Shown: one piece after another, positions 35,637 through 47,602 of the stretch
Layout: every line of letters starts with the position of its first letter
Numbering within the stretch: the stretch's first letter is position 1
Source of the DNA: Nymphaea colorata
Taxonomy: Eukaryota; Streptophyta; Magnoliopsida; Nymphaeales; Nymphaeaceae
Direction: 5' to 3'
Length of the DNA stretch: 64,000 nt
Assembly: GCF_008831285.2 (NCBI RefSeq)
Contig: NC_045147.1
Span: forward strand, 11,225,427 to 11,289,426
The notes under the pieces: generated by a model
Seen by the model: only the letters and a program-made list of their open reading frames with translations
Databases searched by the model: none
Told to the model about the DNA's origin: nothing
Program-made: the position numbers and the translations under genes

Positions 35637-38600
35637 ATGGCTGCCTCTCTCGCAGTAACGAGCGGGCAGGGGTTGTGTCGCAAGAACGACGGTCGCTCTC
35701 TCCGACACCCCGTCGTGCGCTTTTCCAGATCAACCCTCTCCGTCGCCGCCGCTTGCAGCGGCGAGACTCAGGCCCAGAGGAAGGAGCCCTCTTCTTCCGC
35801 ATCAGTTGGTCGGAGGTGACCATCTCCCGCTCTCTGTGTCTCTCCTCCATTTGAAACTCTGAGATTCCGAAGATTTGTTTCGTGTCTCTTGTCTCTTTTC
35901 CTACTCATCCTCCCCATTGATTGCCTAACCTGCAACCTTTTTTTTCTCCGATGCCTGATGCGGCGGTGACTGCGTGATTGAAGAGAAGTTATCCTGAGGA
36001 GCAGCGAAATGGCCGTCCTCGCTGCCATCTTTCATTTCAGGTACACAACGTCCTTCCTTCCTCCACTCAAATCCCCTATGCCTTTCGTTCTGCTTTCTGT
36101 AATTAGAGAGAGAGAGAGGGAGACAGAGAGAGGAGCGGGTTCTGCCATTTCTTTCTTATGTGTTGTTTTCCGGTTGTGTTTCAATTAAGCGGGACAAGAC
36201 CCAACTACCTTGGGGTACAGAAGAATCCTCCATCTCTAGCACTCTGTCCCGCTACCAAAAACTGCATTACCACAACAGAGGAGCTCAATGATCCTGCCCA
36301 CTTCGCACCTCCATGGTAAGCTTCCCCTTAACACCTATCCCTTTGCACCTGCATCACCTGTCGTTTCGACCTGATATTTTCTGTTCCATTTCTTAGGAAC
36401 TACAATCCTGAGAATGGACGTGGAAGCAAAAATCCTGTCACTAGAGAAGTAGCCATGGCTGAGCTTCTTCAAGTGGTACGTTTCATGCCCGTTCTAGCCA
36501 TAGTCATAGTTCTCTCGTTGCCATTTCACGATGGGAAAGAGACATGACTATTAAGAAGCAACGATTCTTTCAGTAGAGAAAGAAGGAAAACTAAAAAAAA
36601 AAAGGAAAAGAATCTGGCAGTACAGAGAGTTAAGAAAATTTTGTTCTGCATTGGGTTCAATATGTTCAAGCAAAAGAAACTCTCGTTCAGAATCAGATAC
36701 AAGATTGAACTGAATCCATGGAAGCTTCAGTTTAACTCCCACACGCAAGCTTCAAACACAACTCTGATATATGATGGAAGTTGAGTCCATTTTTAGTCTC
36801 GTTCCGCTTAGCCAATTTCATAACCGATTGATGATAACTCAGATATGGATCTCATCCAAGTCTAGTTCTGAATTCAACTTGAATCCAAAGGTGAGTACAT
36901 GCACAAATCAGGTTTTTAGCTGGTGAAATTCAAAAAATTTCATCAGACTGTGAATCGGAGTCCAGTTCCAATTAAACTGTACAAAATAAAATCGTACTTG
37001 GTAATCTGTTGGTAAGAATCGTAAGACCCGAGTTCAACTCATTTGTTTACTCGTTTTAGGTTCTTAAACGGACTATGTCTGGCTTCCGATTTTCACGACT
37101 TAAAAGGTGATTTATTTGTCCTGTGCAGATAGAATCAACGAAACCAGACAATTTTACTCCTCATGTCACTGAAAAGAAGGATGATTACGTCCGAGTGGAG
37201 TACGAGAGTCCCATCTTTGGCGTAAGTTTACGACTCTTGGTTTCAATTTCTTTTTGCAAGTATGTGTGTGTCCACCTGCCTTTTACAAAATATCTAGCTA
37301 TGGTTTGGCACGGACAAACAGTGTATATCAGATTGGGTGCGACATGAATTTAGAAATATAATCTTCTATCTTGTGCAAAACCTGGAATTCAATCTTAGAT
37401 CAGTTTGTTTGGTTGCCTAAATGATTTTTATAAAGATGACAAGCTCGACCGTCTAAACTTTCCAGAATCAAAGTAAGCTGATCCAAGCTTGAATTTGTGT
37501 TTTGATCCATGTTTGAAATTTACAGAAAAGCTGAAAAATTAGATTTATAAGATGTAATCGCATGGAGTCCTCAATAAATGGACGTCATAGCTTCATATTC
37601 ATTCTAATGGCTTCTTTATATTTGTTGTAGTTTGTAGACGACGTGGAATTCTGGTTCCCACCTGGGAAGAAATCTGTTGTGGAGTATCGATCAGCATCAA
37701 GGCTGGGAAGTTACGATTTTGATGCTAATCGAAAAAGAATCAAGGTTTGTTCCCTGAAGCTCCTCCATCAATAATATCTCGGTTGATGTAGAAAGTCGCA
37801 TCTCAAGAGCTCTTCCAAGGTTCTCAGAGCTGGATGACCTTGAAGTGAATGCGAATCAGGTCACCCAACCGGTGACCTGAAGAAGGTGAAAAGCCATTAG
37901 TGCCACTCACTTTCTGTCCACACTGCAGTTAACATTGCATTAAAAGGGAAACCATGGGCTGCACGTCACTCAATGGATGACTTGATCCCTCTTCATTGGA
38001 GTTCCACCTAGCCTAGTGCTTGTTCTGTGTTCAACTGGTTGCATGCTTTGCATAATGCTGGAAATGTCCATGATTTCTGAAATCTGGAGAGGGTAGGTAT
38101 CTGCTTGAGAAAACTTGGCTGTAGCATCAATGGCTACTAACTTGGTCACAGTCAACAAGGATCTTTGGATACTGTATTTGAGATTTTTGTTGACGGGTTC
38201 ATGCTTGAAAGGCGCTGTTGTGATTGTAAGCTAGGAGCTAGCAGTACCTTCTTCACCTGAAGTGGTAGACAGTGAATGCATAAGTGGGTGCAAATACAAA
38301 AGGGTATTTCAAACAAATGCTGAAAAGGAATGATAAAAATGCTGATTTCCTACCTTGATCCTACTAACTGCATCTTCAAATTCAGAAAGTCTGGCTTCAT
38401 GAACAGATAACATGTGCACGTTTCCCTTCATTATCAGAATTAGGCATTGAGAGAGAGGCGCTATGGAAAATGAAAGTGCATAATAGTCTTCTCAATGTTT
38501 TGGATGTTAAAGAGCATCCGACACCAGTATTGTCGATTCTTTGCATTACATATTAAATTGGTAATGCTTTGTCCTGAGCACTGTGTAGATGGAAGCAAAT

Positions 38601-38960
38601 GATTTATGCCCAAACCGTTTTTTTATTAAAGAAGCAGTTTCCTTTGTTATTTAATTTGGCGACCTTTGTTAATCGTCACTCCAAGTGTCTATAACCTTGG
38701 TGGTGGATTTTTCCTGCTTGAGAGAAAAAAAAATGTATGGATCTAGAAAATCCGAGGGAGGATGAATATTTTAAATAGCTGAGGAAGCAGCCCATTTTTC
38801 CACTTATAGGGAATCCAAAAGAAAAAAGTTTCTACTCTGTTTAGTTCAGCTTCCAGAATTTCTTTCTTTTGAATGCTGTCTCAAACCCTCTTGGTGACTC
38901 CCTTGCTAGACATTGCGTTTGGCATTGGAGAAGAAGGGCTGGGCTTCCCAAGGTTTCTGA
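35637..38960 (+). CDS. DUF1499 family protein, plastid-targeted
   Basis: Six exons: 35637-35815, 36190-36315, 36397-36475, 37129-37221, 37631-37744 and 38910-38960. GT-AG borders, consistent phases, 213 aa. Exon 1 encodes a Ser/Arg/Ala-rich stretch typical of a chloroplast transit peptide (MAASLAVTSGQGLCRK...). The mature part has RPNYLGVQKNPPSLALCPAT, NCITTTEELNDPAHFAPPW, NPVTREVAMAEL, VRVEYESPIFGFVDDVEFWF and VVEYRSASRLGSYDFDANRK, ending LRLALEKKGWASQGF. This is the DUF1499 fold of plant plastid proteins such as Arabidopsis At3g60810; the biochemical role is unknown. A second ATG with a following donor lies inside intron 1 (36009-36045) and could be an alternative first exon. The gene lies between two LTR elements. 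Confidence 0.9.
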
Positions 38961-39289
38961 ACTAGCGGTCTCCTTCACATGCCAGCGTTCGATCGTCTTC
39001 CAAGGAAATGAAACAGCAGCGTATGGAGATGAACGGCGAATAAATGGAAAGCAGTTCGTTGATTTTTGAATTTTTTCCTCTCTTCTCTTTGTTCTCTCGT
39101 CTTCTGTCATCTATGTATTTATTAGAAAGTTGTCCTCTACAGATAAAAAGAACATCATCTCTGCATTCTTTTATCTCTAATCACATCTTGTCATTTGACC
39201 TATCGAGATTAACATAACTGGTCGGGCTGGATGACGAGTAATGGTGTTTGTTTGATTCCTGGAGTGGTTACTCTCTTGATGGCATTGAG

Positions 39290-39294
39290 AGAAG
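39290..39294. other. Target-site duplication AGAAG of the Copia element (left)
   Basis: AGAAG precedes the 5' LTR and is repeated at 45018-45022 after the 3' LTR. Confidence 0.88.
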
Positions 39295-39615
39295 TGTTGC
39301 AAGATTTGTGGAAGAAGATTGGTGCTGCCCAAAATACCAAATCAACTATATTCTGCTGTTACGATGAGATTGTGCATCATCAAGAGAAAATGAAAGAAAT
39401 CTTCTTTAATTTTTTGGAAAGATTAGATAACCGTTCTCTTGGTTATCGTCTCATTCAAATGTATAAAAACCCTCTTTCTCTCTTGGATTGTATGTATGGG
39501 AAGACAAATAAAATAGCAGCCTTTTTCTTCCTCAGTGGACATAGACCAGAGTGTCGAACCACGTAAATCTGCTATTCCTTTTTCTGTTGTTGCTTCTACC
39601 TCATGTTTTCTAACA
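39295..39615 (+). repeat. 5' LTR of the Copia element
   Basis: 321 bp, TGTTGCAAGATTTGTGG to TGTTTTCTAACA. It contains a likely TATA-type sequence (gtataaaaacc near 39461) placed for transcription of the element. It differs from the 3' LTR by scattered substitutions and a small indel. Confidence 0.93.
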
Positions 39616-39627
39616 TGGTATCAGAGC
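39616..39627 (+). other. Primer-binding site, tRNA-Met type
   Basis: TGGTATCAGAGC directly abuts the 5' LTR of the Copia element. Confidence 0.95.
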
Positions 39628-39747
39628 GGGTTATATAAAGCTGCTGCATATTTCTTCGACAATCTTGGAGACAGGTTGTGAGCTGTTTTTTTTTTACAAG
39701 GAGATACCTGCTGTTTGAAGAAGTAGCAAAACAGCGTGTCGACCGTC

Positions 39748-40100
39748 AGAAAACCTGTCGGAAAATTGGCCGGTGTTGTCTTCCGGCGACGTCAAGGGTC
39801 GAGCAAAGACTCCTTAGAATCGTCTACTTCTGAGGAACGTTCCTACCAATTTTCAGATTTTATGATGCAACCATTAAGGAGTTATGATTTTTTGAAGAGA
39901 CGTATGTTGTTGCTGCTCCTCTATTTTTCCCAAACCACCAGGAAGCTTGCCGCAAAACTGGCCGACGTTGTCATCTTTGGCAATGTCAGGGATCAAACAA
40001 GGGCTCCTTAGAATCGTCTGCTTCTGAGGAACGTCCCTACCAATTTTCAGATTTTTAGATGCAGCCATTGAGGAGTTATGATTTTTTGATGAGATGCGTA
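39748..40100 (+). repeat. Tandem duplication in the Copia leader
   Basis: Two diverged units (from about 39748 and about 39940, period roughly 190 bp) share aaaactggccg/aaaattggccg, ccttagaatcgtct, cttctgaggaacgt, accaattttcagattt and gaggagttatgattttttga. They lie between the primer-binding site and gag. Confidence 0.85.
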
Positions 40101-40493
40101 TCGCTGGAAAAACTGTCTGCAGCTACTCTTCTTTTTCCCCAATTTCTATTCGCGAATTGGGATGCGAGGGCACTCTCCAATTTTTTTCTTGCCGTGTCTC
40201 TAGTTTGAGTTAATTGTCTCAAATACTTGGTGTCAATTGGTTGTCAGGAGTTGTTGTTGAGGACCGGGAAAAAGAATCAAAAGGTCTTCACTGGCGGCCG
40301 AGGTTTTCTAAATCCATTATTGAGGTTCTTCATTATCGGGTGACATTCTCTTCTCCCTTGTTCCGTGAGAGCATGATTGATTATGCACATCTATTCTGAA
40401 ACGAGGTTTTGAATGATCGAGTAGCATCTTTCACTAGCTTCCATTGCTATATTCTGCAATTTTGTGAAGTCCTGTCTCGTATTCTATTATTCC

Positions 40494-41390
40494 ATGGCAA
40501 ATAACCAGCAAGAGACTACAAAAAGTTTGAGATATCTCAACAGCAACGAGCGAAGCAGCCAACCTCCGAAAATCACCAATATGCTATTGAATGGCACCAA
40601 CTACTTAAGTTGGGCTAAGGCGGCTTGACTAATTTTAAGTGGTCGATTCAAGGTTGGATACATAAACGGGAAGATCAGTCCTCCTAATAGGTCAGATCCT
40701 AAATTTGATGATTAGCAATCTGAAAATGATATGGTGATGTCGTGGCTTATTAACTCCATGGAACCCTCTATTTCAAATTTGTTTATGTATCAAGAAACTG
40801 CAAAGGAAATTTGGGATGAGTTAAAACAACTTTTTTCCAAACAGAATAACCTCGCATGAGTATCAAATTCAGGTCGAGATTGTCAATCTTATGAAGGGCA
40901 AAAAACCACTGAATCTCTACATAGGAGAACTCAAAAGCCGATTTGATGAAACTTCTGCAATATAGGCCTGCTACGACTGATCCTGATACATACAAAACCC
41001 GGTTTGAGGAAGACAAAATCTTCAAACTTTTGGCAGGTTTAGGAGCCGATTATGAAGGTATTAGGAGTCAAATCCTCAATACCACTCTGTTGTCCAACTT
41101 CAACAATGTTTGTCAAATGATACAAAGGGAGGCTGCACGAAGGCAAGTTATGAATTCCAAAATTGAAATTTCTGAAGAAAGCCGTGAACAAATGGCATGC
41201 GTCACTCAGGCCGATTTTGTCAAAAGGGATGAAAAACTCTCGAATGCCAACAAACCTTCCAATGCTAACTTCAGCTATCAGAAATAGAGAAATAAATTTA
41301 GATGCACTCATTGCAAGTGAACTGGTTACACTCGTAAAAGATGTTGGGAGCTGGTCGGAAGACCAATCCTAATTCAGTGAACTTTGTCAC
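40494..41390 (+). pseudogene. Copia gag, interrupted
   Basis: An ATG at 40494 opens MANNQQETTKSLRYLNS. The UBN2-type gag follows with LLNGTNYLSWAKAA, VMSWLINSMEPSISNL and TAKEIWDELKQLFSKQ, then FKLLAGLGADYEGIRSQIL. In-frame stops occur near 40626, 40711 and 40858. The zinc knuckle near 41301 reads CTHCK, then a stop, then TGYTRKRC, so it is broken by a stop and its histidine is replaced by tyrosine. Confidence 0.88.
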
Positions 41391-41459
41391 CAAGGACGAC
41401 CTTGAGAAATTTTTTCAGAAGTTCGCAAAGACCAATCTAGTATCATCTCAGCCCATCAG

Positions 41460-41920
41460 CAATTCAGAAGGTAACAACTTTGCTTTGACCGCTACTTTAA
41501 ATCGTTCTGCATGGGTTATTGACACAGGGGCCACCGATCATATGTCTAGCGACTTAAGAAAATTGATTAATCTTGACAAAAAAAAATAAAGATCAGTTTT
41601 TAGCCGATGGATCACCCATTATTGTTGAAGGATACGGTGAAACTACATTCTTTAAGAAATGGCAGAAATCTCAAGTTTTATATATTCCCAAACTGTCAGC
41701 TAATCTCATGTCAGTAAGCAAATTAACCAAGTCTCATAACTGTTGGGGTGTTTTTTCCTCAAATGATGTGATATTTCAGGATTGTGTGACGAATCAAGAG
41801 ATTGGTAGAGGACATGAGCAGAATGGGCTATACGTGATGGACAAAAATTGTTGCAACCTCATTGTGAATGATCAACAAGATCGACGTTCTCTACTGGACC
41901 TGGCACGCCAGACTTAGTCA
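41460..41920 (+). pseudogene. Copia protease and pre-integrase region, interrupted
   Basis: WVIDTGATDHMSSD near 41512 carries the DTGA aspartic-protease active site of Copia elements. The frame shifts in the AAAAAAA run at 41579. The region then continues through VLYIPKLSANLMSVSKLT, the standard protease to GAG-pre-integrase link. Confidence 0.88.
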
Positions 41921-42775
41921 CATCTCTGATCAAAGTTTAACTCGTCTTATTCCAAATCTTACGGTTGAAAATAAATCATGTGATGCTTGTGAATTTTCTA
42001 AATCCACGATATTACCATTTCAATCTTCTACTGAAAAATCAAATGACATTTTTTATTTAGTTCATTCTGAGGTTTGGGGGCCAGCCCCAAAAGTGTCAAT
42101 TTCTGGATTTGGATATTGTGTTTCCTTTATTGATGACAAGACACACATGACATGGTTGTTCATTCTTAAGTATAAGAGTAAAGTTTTTAGTGCTTTCAAA
42201 GAATTTTTCAAAATGGTACATACTCAATATGGAGTAAAGATTAAAAAACTTCGCTCTGACAATAGTGGAGAATATGTAAATATGCTCTTGAAACCTTTTT
42301 AAAAGGAGAAGGAGTACAACCTCAATATTCTTGTGCAGGTACTCCACAACAAAATGAAGTGGGAGAACAAAAAAATAGGCAATTGCTGAATGTTGCTAGA
42401 TCTCTTATGACTCACGTGCATGTTCTTTTTCGTTTTTGGAATGACGCAATTGCTACGGTCTGTTATATTATCAACAGAGCACCAAGTTCCAGCATTGAAA
42501 ATCAAGTCCCTATAAAACTTCTTCTCAACAGAAAAGTTTCTATAAAGCATCTTAACGTTTTTGGATGCAAATGTTATGTTCATATATATGAAAACTTTAT
42601 GAACAAATTTGGAAAGCATGTTGTTAAAAGCATTTTCCTCGGTTACTCCAATAGAAAGAAAGGGTATAAGTGTTATGATCCAGTCACTAGAAGATTATTT
42701 ATATTTCGTGATGTGAAATTTTTTGAACAGAACTCCTTCTTTGATTCTTTGATTATCAAAGACAGGGACAGATGA
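41880..42775 (+). pseudogene. Copia integrase, interrupted
   Basis: WHARLSHISDQSLTRLIP and CDACEFSKSTILPF give the zinc-binding GAG-pre-integrase HHCC part. The rve catalytic core follows (VSFIDDKTHMTWLFILKYKS and LRSDNSGEYVN). A stop at 42300 and a frameshift separate this from GEQKNRQLLNVARSLM and FGCKCYVHIYE. The DDE acidic residues appear present, but the frame is split, so no integrase can be made. Confidence 0.88.
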
Positions 42776-43159
42776 ATGTTGCTAATCCGACCAAGCAGCC
42801 CACATTGCCAATAGTAAAAACCAGCTATGAAGCTCCAGTGCTAGCAAGCAGCCCACATTGCCTATGGTTGAACCCCATTTTGAAGTAAACAAAATCGTTT
42901 CAAATGATGTGTCTCTACTTTCGCCTCAAGAACCCGACACCAGCTTCAATCCTCCCACTCTTTCCACCGAACCAAATCTCAATTCCAACCAACCAAAAAA
43001 ATTCATTAGACAATCCACTCGTCCTACCAAACCACCAACAAAATTTTGACTATTATACCTATCTTACAACAAACAAAAACCATTCCATAAACCAATACTT
43101 GTCATTCAAAAATTTGTCCATTCACTATAAATCCTATATCCTAAATACCTACTCCCAAA

Positions 43160-43910
43160 ATGAACCAAAAACTTATGAGGAGGCAAAATCTGATCCAAAG
43201 TGGCATAATGCAATGAAAGAATAACTTACGGCATTGAAAAAAAATCAAACATGGGATCTAGTTCCTCTACCTGATGGCAAGAAGCTGGTTGGATGCAAGT
43301 GGGTCTATTGAATAAAATACAACAGCGATGGAAGTGTAGAACGCTACAAAGCTCGCCTGGTTGCCAAAGGATTCACTCAAACCGAAGGTATTGACTATAC
43401 TGAAACTTTGCTCCTGTTGTAAAGATGAGTTCTGTCTGAATGTTAACCTCAGTAGCAGCAAACAAGAGATGGCCTCTGACTCAACTTGATGTGAAAAATG
43501 TTTTTCTTCATGGTGAACTCAACGAAGAAGTTTATATGGAGGCTCCAAAAGGTATAAGAAATGAGTACAGGTACGTATTAAAATTGAAAAATGCTCTATA
43601 TGGTTTGAAACAGTCACCGCAAGCTTGGTTCTCTCATCTTAGTGATGCGCTTAAAAAAATGGGTTTCAAAAGAAGCAGTGATGATCATTCTATGTTTACG
43701 TCTTTGAGAAATTTTAAAATCTATATTCTCCTAGTCTATGTGGACGAGATAATAATGGCAGGTGATGATATTGATTTTATGTCACACGTCAAATACTATC
43801 TTAATCAGCTGTTTGAAATCAAGGATTTGGGGATATTAAGATTCTTCTTAGGAATTGAGTTGCACACTCAACCAAAGGAGTCTTCCTTTGCTAAAGGAAG
43901 TATATGTTAG
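43160..43910 (+). pseudogene. Copia reverse transcriptase (RVT_2), interrupted
   Basis: KTYEEAKSDPKWHNAMKE, then a stop at about 43222, then [60 protein letters not shown] and NALYGLKQSPQAWF are in order. The polymerase motif reads YVDE instead of YVDD at about 43738-43749, so a catalytic aspartate is lost. Stops and shifts also break it near 43309, 43420 and 43909. Confidence 0.9.
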
Positions 43911-44667
43911 ATCTATTGAAAGAAACAAGATGCTTGGGTGTGAAACCAGCAGAGACACCCCTTGAAGTCAAATTGTAAATTAAAGAAAGATGAATGAGAA
44001 CTCGTCGAGAATATTCAAAGCTTTCAGAAACTCATCGGTAAGCTCATATATTTAACTGTTACAAGACCAGACATATCCTATGTTGTAAGTCTCATCAGTC
44101 AGTTTATGCATTCTCCTAAATCATCTCATATTGAAGCTGCTCATGGAATCTTGAAATATTTGAAAAGATGTCCTGGAAAAGGAATTTTAATGAAACGTGA
44201 TCTGCCACTAGATGTTGTGGGTTATATTGATGCAGACTGGGCAGGGCATCCAAACGATCGAATATCTACTTTTGGTTTTTTCACCTTCGTTAGAGGAAAT
44301 CTTGTAACTTGGAGAAGCAAAAAACAATATGTAGTTGCTCGATCAAGTGCTGAAGCATAATACAGAGCTATGGCTGGATGTATATGTGAACTGGTGTGGA
44401 TTAAAGTGCTTCTAAATGTTATGAATATTGACGTGCGAGACTCCATAAAGCTTAGATGTGACAATATGGCCCCAATCTACATTGGGGCAAATCCGGTCTT
44501 TCACGAAAGAACCAAACACATTGAAATTGACTCACTTCGTTAGAGAGAAGATTCAAGATGGAACTATCGAAACTTGTCATGTTAAAAGTGAAAATCAGTT
44601 GGCCAATATTTTCACCAAAAGCCTAGCACGAGAGAAGCATCAAAGCATTGTAAACAAGTTGGGATAG
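43911..44667 (+). pseudogene. Copia RNase H region, interrupted
   Basis: Connection segment motifs (LIYLTVTRPDISYVVSLISQF and SSHIEAAHGILKYLKRCPG) lead to YIDADWAG and VTWRSKKQYVVARSSAEA. A stop follows where AEAEYRA is expected. The final block HIEIDSLR... and LANIFTKSLAREKH is in a different frame. Confidence 0.88.
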
Positions 44668-44700
44668 ATTGATATCTGTCCTTCAACTAGTGGGGGAGAT

Positions 44701-45017
44701 TGTTGCGAGATTTGTGGAAGAAGATTGGTGGTGCCCAAAATACCAAATCAACTATATTCTGTTGTTACGATGAGATTGTGCATAATCAAGAGAGAAGGAA
44801 CGAAATCTTCTCTAACTTTTTGGAAAGATTAGATAACCGTTCTCTTGGTTTCTCATTCAAATGTATAAAAACCCTCTTTCTCTCTTGGATTGTATGTATG
44901 GAAAGATAAATAAAATAGCAGCCTTCTTCTTCCAACGTGGACGTAGGCCAGAGTGTCGAACCACGTAAATCTGCTGTTCCTTTTTCTGTTGTTGCTTATA
45001 CCTCATGTTTTCTAACA
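44701..45017 (+). repeat. 3' LTR of the Copia element
   Basis: 317 bp, TGTTGCGAGATTTGTGG to TGTTTTCTAACA, immediately after the purine run gtgggggagat. Followed by AGAAG. Confidence 0.93.
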
Positions 45018-45022
45018 AGAAG

Positions 45023-47602
45023 TTGGTACCTATCTCTCCTTGCGCAGGTGGATACCTCATTCTGATCATGGCTCTGCGACTACTGGTCCACCTGCAAACT
45101 GCATATCCGGCTTTTCCTGCCAATTTTGAGATGAATTGACGATCATAGTTTGAGAATGCCGTGTAATCAAACAATATGATGGTGCGTGCTTCCTATATGT
45201 ACATTACTATTAGTGGCGATTTGAAAGGTTCAGATCCTTGTATCCATCTGCTATTAAGGTCGCAGCTAGATCGGATAAATGCTCGATAATTCTCTGTGTC
45301 GAAGTTGGAGGTAGCTAAATCAGATGCTTCTGTACCGATACTCTGTTATATTCAAATTGATATTTTGTTTTCCATAATGGATCAGATGATAAAAGAGGAA
45401 GGTGTCTAAAAACCGCTACTGGGTTGGATTGATTCGATGTGAATCAGAAAAGGTAGGTCACCGATTGATTCAGAATCTGAATCAAATCGAAGCAGCAGTC
45501 TTGCCAATTTGTTGCTGGAATTGTGGAGCTTAGATAGAACTCACGAAACATGATCGGCCCTCATCCTTGAATGGGCCAGTTGCTGAAGCTGGTTATGTGT
45601 GTTGTGCTGGTGCATGAAATTTTCATGCGCCAGTAAAGTTAGTAAGGAAAATGTCTCCGTTTAATAGAAAAAAGAGAAAAAAAATAAAAAGTCAAAAGAA
45701 TGAAAAGAACATTTTCTTTTTAATTTAATTTCAAAAATCTCTTTTTTTTTTGTCGTATGTTTGTTGCGTGCACTGAGCAGCACACGCAACTCGCAGTTGC
45801 CGTTGTTGTTTACCTCTTAATAGCCACCTGTCCCGCTGTCCGCATGTTCCATTCATTCACACTCATTTCTGATTTCCAACTGATATAGCCATCCCTTCCT
45901 GCTTTAATTGCTGTTTGCAAATTATTCTCCTCACAGTTTCTGCTTTGGAGTTGGGATTTTCGTTGCTTTAATCTCTGGAATCTTTTTTTTTTTTTACCAT
46001 TAACCGCTTGGGGAAAAAACCTACACAGACATATTTTTCCTTTCACCTTCATTGTTACATTACTCGTGGGGGAAGAGTTTGAGTACTGTGATATGATCTG
46101 TCTCACATAGCGCTGCAAACAAGTCATTTCGAACTCAACTTGTATAAACTCAGCTTGTGCTCCCCTTGTGTAGGTAAATGAGCTGAGGTCCAGATTGGTA
46201 AGTTTGTATTAAGTTCACTTAAGTTTGTTGAATTTGCAAGCATGAAATGTTTATTAATTTTCTCAATAATAATGTCTATTCGACTTTTCTGAAAAGAACT
46301 TTTTGGTTCAAACTTTCTCACTATGCCAACTGAAAGAAGTATACACAATTTAAAATCGAGCAAGCCGACCCGAAGTCGAGCGCTTCTTAACAAATTAGAG
46401 TTGGTTCAGCGCGCTCAAACTCTGCTTGTGATCAAAGGCACTTGTCTCAACAGCTAGTGGCAATGGCGGAAGGTTTGTATAGGCGGTTGCCCACACAGTT
46501 CCACAGCCATTTTGGTTGGTGGCATTAATTTTCATAAAAGTTTCTCAAACACACATATGCAGTGACATGATAATAGTGTCCAAAGCCCCATAGAGTTCAC
46601 TAGAACCATCGATTTAAAGGTCGAGGGCACGTCATCGTCTCTCGTCGTGCTTCGCTATCAGCAACAACCGGTCTGACGACCATGCATTCTGTCCTTTTCC
46701 TCCCCATTGCTCCTGTGGTGCGAGCTCAACATCGCTTCGCTTCAACTTCATCTTCACGTTGAGTCCGTGGGGCGTGCCATGTGTGCTGCCACTGGCCGGA
46801 AGTCAGCTCGCGGACGATTTCCGGGCAGAGTGTGACGTCGGGAAGAAAAGATGGCGTGGCAGCTCGCGCCCGTCGCAGACGAGGACACCTGAATGGGGCG
46901 AGACCGAACGGCGGCAGGACGTTATCTGGAAGCAGGGGAGGCGGTAGCTGGTGACGGAGAGAAGCCCATTCCCCTCTTGCCACATGGCTGGCGTATCTCT
47001 CTCTGCAATGTCCTCCCACAAAAACTGACCGTCACTACTGTAATATTGATTATTTATGGAATGTCGTGAAGGGGAAAAGTATCGTCTCCTCGCTTACTGT
47101 TTCATTTTGGCAGTAGCTCGATGCATTGTTTACGTTTCAGAGATTAGTTTATGGATCGATCATCGGTTGGAGCCTTGTTGCTTTTGGCGCTTCTTTAAAG
47201 GTCATGGCGTTTTAGAGAAGGAAGATTGAACTTGGGGCAAATTGGCTGTAGAACCAACTACAAGATAGAGCCGTCCCTCGTTTCCTCCTGACCTCCAACG
47301 GTCCTCCACCGTCCTCGAAACCCGATGTCGTAACAAATATCGCAGAACTTTTGTCCTCTTCTTCTTCTCAGTTACAGGCGGCAAGCCTGACCGGAAACGG
47401 CTGGGCGTAGCTCCCCATCTGCAGCGCAGCGTCCTCACCTTCCATTTCCTCGATTAGAAAGAAGACAACTCTTTCCTTTCGTGTACTTCCTTTCCTCGCG
47501 CACGTTATGAGCCTCTCGACCCACCTCCCCGGAAATTAAAGACGGAGCCCGACTGACCTCTGTCTCTCTGAATTCGCCACTGCCATCGCTACCATCATCA
47601 TC
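45023..47602. other. Intergenic DNA between the Copia element and the DUF7054 gene
   Basis: No gene recognised. Host sequence resumes after the Copia duplication. A GC-rich stretch at about 46600-47020 has open frames on both strands that look like composition artefacts. 47100-47602 is the likely promoter and 5' UTR of the next gene. I found no clear TATA box. Confidence 0.4.

Larger units (their letters stand above)
39295..45017 (+). mobile_element. Ty1/Copia LTR retrotransposon, full length but inactive
   Basis: 5.7 kb. Both LTRs (39295-39615 and 44701-45017) begin TGTTGC and end TTCTAACA. A 5-bp duplication AGAAG flanks it. A primer-binding site directly follows the 5' LTR, and a purine run (gtgggggagat) precedes the 3' LTR. 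Domain order is gag, protease, integrase, reverse transcriptase, RNase H, as in Copia. Stop codons and frameshifts interrupt every domain. It sits 334 bp after the DUF1499 stop codon. Confidence 0.95.

Noticed and set aside
39231-39294. Apparent DUF1499 terminal exon (MALREV...) running into the Copia LTR and continuing at 45023
   Set aside because: Joining across the target duplication gives an open frame, and I first read it as a gene broken by the Copia element. The true last exon is 38910-38960, which joins in phase and gives LRLALEKKGWASQGF, so the Copia element lies downstream of the gene.
46726-47021. Open frames on both strands in a GC-rich patch upstream of the DUF7054 gene
   Set aside because: No motif, both strands open, no splice partners; more likely composition or 5' regulatory DNA.
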